Positions 59,501 through 64,000 of a stretch of DNA of 64,000 bases are shown in pieces (the first letter of the stretch is position 1; every line of letters begins with the position of its first letter). The position numbers and the translations under genes were made by a program. This stretch comes from Isochrysis galbana (Eukaryota > Haptophyta > Isochrysidales > Isochrysidaceae). The stretch lies in the NCBI GenBank assembly GCA_018136815.1, contig CM030933.1, forward strand, positions 6,611,137-6,675,136, in the 5' to 3' direction. The notes beneath the pieces are model-generated. The model ran no database searches, was not told where the DNA came from, and worked only from the letters and a program-made list of their open reading frames with translations.

Positions 59501-61419
59501 CGTGCTCAGCAGCGGGGGCGCCTTCCTCGGCGGCGGGGGCGCCTTCCTCGGCGAAGTTGCCCATCTCAGCGGCGGGAGCGCCCTCCTTGGCGGCGGGGGC
59601 GCCCTGGTCGGCGGTGGCGGCGCCCACGGCGGCGGCGGCAGGGGCGCCCACATGCGCGAGGGCGCCTTCCGCGGCGGAGTTGCCCATCTCAGCGGCGGGG
59701 GCTCCCTCCTCAGTGGCGTGGGCGCCGTGCTCAGCAGCGGGGGCGCCTTCCTCGGCGGCGGGGGCGCCTTCCTCGGCGAAGTTGCCCTTCTCAGCGGCGG
59801 GGGCTCCCTCCTTAGTAGCGTGGGCTCCCTCATTCGTGGCGGGTGCGTCGTGCTCGGCGGCGGGGGCGCCCACGGTGGGGGCGGTGCTGTGCTCGGCGGC
59901 AGGGACGGCCACCTTGAAAGGGGAGCCTACTTTGGCGGCGGTGGCGCCCTCGACGACGGGGGCGCCCGCTTCAGCGGCGGGGGAGGCCTCAGCGGGGGCG
60001 CCGGCCTCGTCGAGGCCGCCGCGCTTGTCGAGGAGGGCGCGCTCGGCGAGGGCGGCCCCCTCAGCGGAGGCGCCGCGCTCGGCGAAGGGACCGCGCTCGG
60101 CAAGGCGGCCCTCCTTGGCAGGGGCGTCGTGCTCGGCGAGGGCTCCATGCTCGGCGAGTTCCCCATGCTCGAGGGCGCCCTCGTCGGTGGCGGGGATGGC
60201 CTCGTCAGCGGAGGAGGCGGAGACGCCCTCGTCAGCTGCTAGGGCGACGTGCTCGGCCGGTGCGCCGTGCTCGGCGGTGGCAGCGCCCTCCTCGGCAGGG
60301 GCGCCCTCCTTAGCAGGGGCGCCATCTTCAGCGACGACGCCTTCCTCGCCGGCGGGATCGCCATACTCGGCAGCAAGGGCGTCCTCCTCGGCGGCGGGGG
60401 CACCCTCCTCATCGGCGGATGCTAAGCCGACCGCCACGATTCATGACTATGTGACCGACAATGCGGCCCAGAAAATCTCTCAGCAGTTGCGCGCGAATCG
60501 ATGCATTCAAGTGGCACGCCAGGCGTCGGCGCTGGCTCGGGCCTTCGGGTTTGTGTGCCTTGATCTTGACCCCGATGGTTCACTTGGTCCACCCGACGCT
60601 CTGCTCGGAGCGGCCGGCGCCATACTCGACGTCCATGCCAAGCAGCGCCCTCTGCGATGGCGGTGCAAGGCAAAACATTTGTTCGTCGGGAGCGTGCAGA
60701 TGCTTGCCGATGCACGACATCGACAGTGTCCTGCATGTGAGACGGAGCGCCTTTGCAGAACGACAGCATTAATGGATCCCGGCGGTGTGTGCGAAGTAGC
60801 CGAGTTTCTGGAGCGGGTGGGACCGAATCGTACAATAGACATCGTGTCCGAGGCTGAGCAGGCGAGGCTGCTAGAGTACCCTTTGTTTGGTCATCAAGCC
60901 CGGTTCAAGGTCACGTTTCGGTGCGCGCAAGGCCATCGATGGCAGACGATAGAGCGACTCTTTAGCCAATCCTCTCACTTGAAGCTTGGTCGCTCAGAGC
61001 GCGTCGACGCAAAGTGGAGTCGGGGCGACTCGCCGTCCTACTCTTGCCACCGCTGCATCGAATGTGCCCTGAGTGCGCAGCAGCAGCTTCTTCAACGGGC
61101 CGCTGACACTTTTTATCAACGAGACGAAGTCCTGGCACCCGCTCATTCTTCCTCAGCTTCGAATGCTCGTGCCACCAAGGAAGCTGTAAGTGCGGCCACC
61201 GAATGTGAGCGCCTCCTAAAACTGGGGCCAACCGCAAGTGCACGGCAGATCCTGGGCATACCCTTGAGCGCCTCACATGACGCGGCGGCCGGCAAGAGGC
61301 ACTTTCGCCACCTTGCTCGGCTTTTGCATCCGGATAAGTGTAATTTGCCGAACGCGGCTGAGGCGTTTAAGCGCGTCTTAGATGCTTTCGAGACTTTCGA
61401 GAAAGGACTCAAAGGGTGA
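50593..61419 (+). CDS. Giant Ala/Ser/Gly/Pro-repeat protein with C-terminal zinc clusters and J domain
   Basis: 3608 codons in one frame. (a) 1-~200 is Arg/Gly-rich. (b) ~220-830 is a degenerate ~20-residue repeat around SLRGPPGGSGERAGP. (c) ~830-1815 is mixed Ser/Thr/Pro/Ala sequence that is not repetitive. (d) ~1816-3276 is a tandem G-A-P-S/C-S-A pentapeptide-like repeat. (e) 3277-3608 is an ordinary, folded-looking end. The end has two Cys clusters (WRCKAKH...QCPACE; FRCAQGHRW...CHRCIEC) like zinc ribbons and a J domain (ILGIPLSASHDAAAGKRHFR, with HPDK at 3579-3582). The HPD motif is what stimulates Hsp70 ATPase. Segment (c) and the J domain share the frame, which supports a real gene. Start choice and exact repeat length are less certain; segment (b) is also open in a second frame. 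It may be a cell-wall, surface or nuclear scaffold protein; no signal peptide is visible. Confidence 0.7.
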   Translation: MGSSAAPLLNPWECRSLSTILPFSRPAAAASDGRGEVGAGGAESKGGLFWSELLDPSVSSTTHTRQHPRERRHLQRGRSGARRNSGPARDARPPAPGSYARRNAGPARDARLPVREPAREPACEPGAHPLRNGYAHAKGDKSRDGGWGSRPPSMHESVARHGHGRPGQQPQRWLPRGVKGGQPFQRNWSMHVDCGRRAECDGAPSIDPDQDGSGPPGKSSTHSSLAGNSSAWGTPRRGDSGRDGIRNGAGSEGTLRGPPGGAGDGVGFAGGGSLRGPSGERSERPGPGRGGSVWGPPDRSRPEATGERGHSIRQSAAHTGGRADPGNVRSPRGPTGKSGERSRLPWGDHLWGPPDHSRLHGSGGRADQVAGSSPRGLRGGSGGRANSLGGGSPWGQPSETNMAHNDEPAGPAVACSPRGPPGSCGVRAGPSRRGSLWGPPSMAGPGGSGGGPSPVNGSSLRGPSDRSSERAGPVCGGSLQCPTSGRREQAGPAHRGFLRGPPSGGSEPTGTDITSTLRVGGDQGRSSEQADAAIEDSLHRSPGGNGERIGSVGARSLQVRRPPGGSSEQAGLVDRRSLMVPLDGSGDRVGPIDASSLRVSIHRSGDPGGPAGASSLQGAPAVNGRRASSVPVKSAQGAPGGNYARGIHLHESSPRVPVGGSGIQAGLISGSSLRGSICERSGPVSEATQQGTFSGGGERAGPPYGSLPQATLSGEAEEAGRHHEDFERAPPLSGNCARAGPACVAAPPLALEQAGCTHEGLLRAPPLSGGGAQAGPTSGATPLWAPGGSGERACPAHVGMLRGKSGCSREQVGDEAHKIGSTPCLHSGWKKRKLDTQGRLPAKDLSAPRDVPTRHTPVAWTDGEAPAPNKELLTQIHHDGSGRYAGAVGMAPGRQAEAQGCWKSAQDVAMSVQFGDGESESKEDCDQSDSDTAQRRTRLRTIDRNSPDTDRLPMPIASTEERGLTPHLVMGTIGGENLAQHTRLPRPSCGGPDATRVPGVQAPMPSEVRDGSVHIAWSDVCVRHLDNDAKIMGRKRSRRAPLSPRAMRANDTMCWCSSASGPAYHDDSVLPHMANSFSVMGCLPAPPNGAWSVSHSESMGAADESRPNLAAGHSCSKILGCSQAKPSPPIMRGGRVISALSDGGNDTNGSDDCAAPRPCVPPQTGTADCTVGTALTNLEQSSNSSSEGAFVGVGVLPSLGSEIVFDGSLVPTPAQSPLGTALKPYGPRLVIPEDRALFVAAGLDPVSTPTSVTMSMSHTPNLASAHSTAAATTLPDDVTLSSASFASSPSHGEPPATSAMPLTASRKRPLHAFLAQPQPTLASTHEATRLVKCDAGALGSTPPPVTSENVDEEGNQPISTAHLAPAATRYQASLPTSTVGVASLAQNMSASTLSAALAPQGLPEMSSASQSTSPMTQICPATPMVMATPMAWVPMLVPVVPLAPSAIPRVAVFAQTAPGAGAAQCPGGNSIPGPIFETAPQEAEALAAAASLADSAAIAGVGLGEAASVGRVAPLRAPDIVIAAARRGDTPSSFAADETLGQPNRPLKSSTDQGGCSSQTTRKVAPAAVAAPWARNRSVLANARAAPAAALALHVSAPSLVQGMLADIGTPGEHKTSHDMPAPNIKSAPMAPLSKGAPCETTNMLGRDPLAHTRLKPVPAIRMPTVPLADKSVPLGYHTEEGSSDVVRRPLEEDRIQAPICGPDLEITLTGSLIVNSKAASSSLEERTGETSERAISRCAPAQNSIGLEQHIKSTGNTVAGASTKGSCHAVSSIGTRISKKASAPSTSDSVRHTSKLERVITNGMTAAKQTVSSRITASEAPHFSSKAQCSSKAQCSSEAQYSSEALCSSEVPCASEASSSAGMPPSARVPPSAGEPCLARTSCSARAPSSAGALSAGASSSVRAPSSAGALSAGASSSARALSAEAPSSAGAPCSAGEPSLAGTPSSAEALPPGMPSSARTPSSAGAPCSVVAPSSAAKAPYLAGAPSSAWAPSLARGAISTWTPSSAGTPCSAGASSSVGTPCSTKVPSVAGASLAAEAPSSAGAPCSSGAPCSARAPCSASGPSSARGASLAGAPRLPRAACSFSVDRDDNFILRAPSSTGPPCSAWAPSSAAGGASSAAAEALCSAGALFSARAPSSGGSPSSSAGAPSPAAGAPSPAAGAPSPAAGAPCSAGAPSPTAGASSTAATGPSSVAEVPAPFSARGPALVSASSLEREPASIRAPSSAETPCSAGAPSSAGEPSSAPRAPSSATGAPCLAARAPCSAAGVPSSAAGAPSLAAGVLSPAAGVASPAAGALSSAARALSSVAGVLSSAKVSSSAMGPVLVRASSSERGPALSRAPSAGTPCSAGAPSSVTRAPSSAARAPCSAAGASSSSAGAPSPAAGVSSAAARAPSSVALVPSPAELPSSSRGPALVRPPSSEKGPALVWAPSSAGTPCSAGAPSSVTRAPSSAARAPCSAAEASSSSAGAPSPAAGVSSAAARAPSSVAGVSSSAGAPSPATGPALVRVPSSARGPSLVRAPSSARTPCSAGAPSSVTRAPCSAAGVPCSAARAPCSAAGVLCSAGAPSSAAWASSSSAGTPSLAAGASSAAARAPSSVAGVTSSAGAPSSTMGPALVRASSSAKAPSSAGTPCSAGASSSVTRAPSSAAGVPCSAARAPCSSGAPCSAGALCSAGALCSARGASSAGAICSARVPTAAAALCPAPREHFSVGAPSSFRAPSSAGAPSSAGVPCSARVPSSAAGTPSSAGAPSSAGAPSSPRGAALVRAPISSGAPGDSGAPSSVGAPCFAAASSSVGEPCSAVPCSAAAPISSAGAPSLAAGAPWSAGAPSLGELPISAAGAPSLAAGAPWSAVAAPTAAAAGAPTCARAPSAAELPISAAGAPSSVAWAPCSAAGAPSSAAGAPSSAKLPISAAGAPSLAAGAPWSAVAAPTAAAAGAPTCARAPSAAELPISAAGAPSSVAWAPCSAAGAPSSAAGAPSSAKLPISAAGAPSLAAGAPWSAVAAPTAAAAGAPTCARAPSAAELPISAAGAPSSVAWAPCSAAGAPSSAAGAPSSAKLPFSAAGAPSLVAWAPSFVAGASCSAAGAPTVGAVLCSAAGTATLKGEPTLAAVAPSTTGAPASAAGEASAGAPASSRPPRLSRRARSARAAPSAEAPRSAKGPRSARRPSLAGASCSARAPCSASSPCSRAPSSVAGMASSAEEAETPSSAARATCSAGAPCSAVAAPSSAGAPSLAGAPSSATTPSSPAGSPYSAARASSSAAGAPSSSADAKPTATIHDYVTDNAAQKISQQLRANRCIQVARQASALARAFGFVCLDLDPDGSLGPPDALLGAAGAILDVHAKQRPLRWRCKAKHLFVGSVQMLADARHRQCPACETERLCRTTALMDPGGVCEVAEFLERVGPNRTIDIVSEAEQARLLEYPLFGHQARFKVTFRCAQGHRWQTIERLFSQSSHLKLGRSERVDAKWSRGDSPSYSCHRCIECALSAQQQLLQRAADTFYQRDEVLAPAHSSSASNARATKEAVSAATECERLLKLGPTASARQILGIPLSASHDAAAGKRHFRHLARLLHPDKCNLPNAAEAFKRVLDAFETFEKGLKG
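59113..59790 (+). repeat. 225-bp tandem repeat (three units) inside the giant gene
   Basis: Unit starts at 59113, 59338 and 59563, 75 codons each, nearly identical by eye. This is a higher-order repeat superimposed on the short repeat. Confidence 0.9.
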
Positions 61420-61915
61420 AGAGGGTACATACAATAGGTATTGTCCAACCCATCTAGGTTGGTCTCACTTCAGCTCATAAAGTCAACAGCTGCATGGACG
61501 GTGCTTCCTCTAGATGAATGGAAGAAAGGGGGAAATGTGATATCCCTAGGGCTAGTGCCCCTCGGAGCTAGGGTTAGCGCCGTCACGAACAGCAAGAACA
61601 GAGGGGACAACCAACAGGTCCGCCCCGCCCAACCCCTAGCGCAACCCCTAGAACCAAGCCCAAGGTAGTGCAACCATGGACAAAGCGATGACAAACGAAA
61701 GAAAGGGGCGTTGGAATGGTGAGTGATGGATTAGGGGGTAGTAGGGCGATGGAGCTATGAGGAGGGCACCAATGCCGAGCTCTCATACACATATAAGTGT
61801 TAGTCAACTATGCACGGCCCCCCGCCGCGATCCTCCCACCTACCCGACCTCAGCCCTCTGACTCACTGAGACACAGCCACTGATCCCCCCTGATGCAAAA
61901 GGATAACGCAAAAAA
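61420..61915. other. Downstream of the giant gene; LINE-like relic
   Basis: 61.60-61.70 kb (CCAAGCCCAAGGTAGTGCA, CGATGACAAACGAAAG) resembles the 3' region of the LINE at 22.0-22.15 kb. No gene. Confidence 0.5.
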
Positions 61916-62130
61916 CCGATAGCCCGATGGTGCAAGAGGAAGGAGAGGAAAACCTGTCGGGGATCGGAGCACACCGTCTGCTGCAGGAAACCCCATACAC
62001 CCAGCCCCTAGGTAGCGCACGAGGGGACGAGCCGTTAGGCAGTTGGAGGGGGGGCGAGAGTAGCGCGCGTGGCTGCATGGTTAAGGTGCAGAGTCGCGCG
62101 CGCGGTGAGAAGATTAAGAAGATTTTTTTA
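61916..62130 (+). repeat. SINE-like repeat, copy B
   Basis: Starts CCGATAGCCCGATGGTGCAA and ends AGATTAAGAAGA with a T7 run. Same layout as copy A at 30463-30684. Contains GGAAACCCCATACACCCAG and AGGTAGCGCACGAGGGGACG in the corresponding places. Confidence 0.6.
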
Positions 62131-62243
62131 ATGTTAGTCAACTAAGTTTATACTTGGTTGCGATGGAGCGCACCGGCGCGAGTTTCCTCTCCACCGGACC
62201 CCCCGCCGAGGGCGGCCCCACAGCTCCCATTAGGGCTAGGTAA

Positions 62244-62345
62244 AAATATGTGACATATTGAACTACATATTTGGGTCAACTTTTCCGGATTACATATCGT
62301 TACATTTTCGTACATATTTCACATATTTACGGCATATTTGGGCGT
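62244..62345. repeat. TACATATTT array
   Basis: Spaced copies of ACATATT, TACATATTTGGG and CATATTTACGG. Confidence 0.8.
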
Positions 62346-62595
62346 AGGGAGGGGGTTTACATACTAACTTTAGGCACGGAAGACGGAAGAAGAGGCGCAC
62401 ACGTCGCTCATGACAGGCGAGCTGCGCTCCGCGATCCCTCATTCATGCCCGTCTACGTATTTGGCGAATAATCATATCTTTCACTCATGTGCAAAGCAGT
62501 GTGCTAGCTCTTTTATGTTCTTGTGGTTGGTGTAGGTGGGTGCTTGTGACTTTTTTGAGGCAGAGGGACGCTTCCCCGGCGCATTTTCATCTTAT

Positions 62596-62665
62596 TGTAT
62601 GTACATATTTTCTACATATTTGGGCGGATTTTCTACATATTTCGACATATTTTACTACATATTTG
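62596..62665. repeat. TACATATTT array
   Basis: Four regularly spaced units (TACATATTTTC, TACATATTTGGGCGGATTTTC, TACATATTTCG and TACATATTTGC) followed by ATGGACCAGTCGCTGG at 62709. Confidence 0.85.
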
Positions 62666-62708
62666 CTGGGCAAGAAAGTGTACATCTTTTTACCTAGCCC
62701 TAGCTCCC

Positions 62709-62765
62709 ATGGACCAGTCGCTGGCAAAGCGACCGCGTCCGCCCTCCGAGGCCGAGCAAGTGTGT
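62709..62765 (+). other. Orphan first-exon-like ORF
   Basis: Short frame MDQSLAKRPRPPSEAEQ ending before GTGTGT. The AAGCGACCGCGTC core is shared with 48.38 kb. No downstream exon recognised. Confidence 0.3.
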
Positions 62766-63891
62766 GCGACTCCGGACGCGCCAGACGGCCCGTGGCCCCG
62801 GCCACACCCCACACACAACGGACATGCATGAGACATGCAAATCCCCCCCATCGGGGGCTGCAGGCTGCGGACCAGCAACTGAACCGACAGAAATACTACT
62901 ACTAATAATACCACTACTCCCACTAGTAGCAATAAAATAACTGAGCGTTCGAACCACTACTCCCACTAGCCCGGTACTATCACAACCCAGGTTTCGCGGG
63001 CTGGCTGCGAGGCGCGTTTCGCGTTTGCTTGTGGGATCCGATAATGCTTGCGTTATGTCCGCAACGGCGATCCTATCAAGGTCGGTTTTGCCTTCTAGCT
63101 AGGGTATAAAAATATAGTAGTGCCTATGGAATTTGGAGAGAAGGTCTCATCTTCATCAACCAAGATGAAACTGCTGAGACAATATACGTCAGGCGATCAA
63201 CGAACCTAGAACCTAGCACCTAGCAACGGAAGGAGTAAATGGGTAAATACCAGATGGAGAGGATACCGGGAGGGCGACAGTTCTTCATGGTAGTAGTAGT
63301 AGGGTGGGACCAAATGAACGCTTCTTTCTCGCCTGTTGGATTGGAGCCTGCGAGGGGGAGGGCACGAGGCGCCTCCCGACCCACTCTCTCACTCATTACT
63401 CACAGGCTCGCCCCATTCGCCCGCCCTGGCCTGTCGAGGCCAGCCTATTGCTCCAACCCCCCCCCCCCCCTATTCGATAGGCAGACAGGTGAAGCGTGGG
63501 GGCCCCAGAGGCGCAGGAGCAGGAGCGCCAGCGAAGGGGGAGGCAGGGGAGGTTAGGGCCCAGCCCCCAGCCTCCTCGGCCCCCTAAGCTGGCCTCCAGC
63601 CTCCCGGAGCCTCTAGGGGTCGCCAGTGGGCAGCTGGGGGCCTGCCGCAGGCGCGCCATCGCGCATGCCGCAGGAGAGGGGAGAGAGCGCGCGGGGAAGG
63701 GGGTGGGCGGAGCGAGAGCTTCGCCCACCGAAAAATTGGTAAGTCCCGCGCCTGTTTACACGATAAGTCGGGACCGAGGCCGCCGCCCCCCCGGAGACAT
63801 AGGACACAGGAGGAAGGGGGGGGGGATGATCATCGGGGTGGGGGTCGCGGGCCACCGCCGACCATATCAATAAATAAACTTCTTAATAAGA
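62766..63891. other. Repeat-rich right flank, no gene supported
   Basis: ACTACTACTAATAATACC runs near 62.90 kb. 63.30-63.72 kb is a diverged inverted relative of 35.7-36.0 kb. Several open frames on both strands are Pro/Gly/Arg low complexity. Confidence 0.5.
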
Positions 63892-63985
63892 GGGTGCAAC
63901 TCGAGGTTCCCTTTTTTTGTCACGCCCCTCCCGACTTTTTAGGTATATAATTTCTACTGACCCCTAACTTCGCCCCTAACTCGGG
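63892..63985 (+). repeat. Dispersed repeat R3, copy 2
   Basis: Direct copy of 48113-48205 with scattered substitutions. The element may continue past the right edge. Confidence 0.8.
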
Positions 63986-64000
63986 AGTTGACCGCACGCA

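Noticed and set aside
55896-60437. 1513-codon antisense open frame
   Set aside because: Pure E/G/A/P repeat that is the shadow of the sense repeat. It ends exactly where the repeat ends and has no unique domain.

Overview
The window is nuclear DNA of a GC-rich, transposon-rich eukaryotic microbe, most likely a microalga. The evidence is spliceosomal introns (75-231 bp), an mRNA decapping enzyme (DCP2), a mitochondrial intermembrane-space chaperone (TIM9), a selenocysteine elongation factor (eEFSec), a telomere-capping protein (CTC1), a pentatricopeptide-repeat/pseudouridine-synthase fusion, and several classes of eukaryotic transposons. eEFSec and the PPR protein fit an alga, but I cannot name the lineage.

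Layout. 1-4083 (-) is a CTC1-like reading frame of 1361 codons that runs off the left edge. It is divergent from DCP2 (4911-6320, +). A PPR-RluA fusion follows at 7874-10513 (-). 10.5-17.0 kb is a transposon and repeat graveyard: hairpin tandem repeats, a TIR element with an internal ORF, decayed zinc-finger and exon fragments, and a 2.03-kb TIR element with a target-site duplication (TSD). A Ser/Thr kinase lies at 17004-18011 (-). 18.1-23.4 kb is simple sequence, then a palindrome-armed element with an AT-rich core, then a 5'-truncated LINE nested in a DNA transposon. 23.4-29.5 kb holds two proteins of unknown function and one that looks conserved. A HhH-GPD DNA glycosylase lies at 32047-32981 (-), followed by two TIR elements (a 172-bp MITE and a 1-kb Stowaway-like element) and a hAT fossil. 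TIM9 (three exons, 37061-37568, +) and eEFSec (three exons, 40303-42278, -) follow. A complete hAT transposon (43316-45760) with perfect TSDs comes next, then a coiled-coil protein (46158-47657, +). The right half is dominated by a 3608-residue J-domain protein (50593-61419, +) with a huge Ala/Ser/Gly/Pro repeat, then a repeat-rich tail.

The cellular genes are unrelated housekeeping functions (telomere, mRNA decay, organelle RNA, DNA repair, mitochondrial import, selenoprotein synthesis). They are not a cluster or operon. Purine/pyrimidine simple-sequence tracts sit just upstream of most of them. Most of the DNA between genes is made of small repeat families, several recognisable here only because two or more copies lie within the window.
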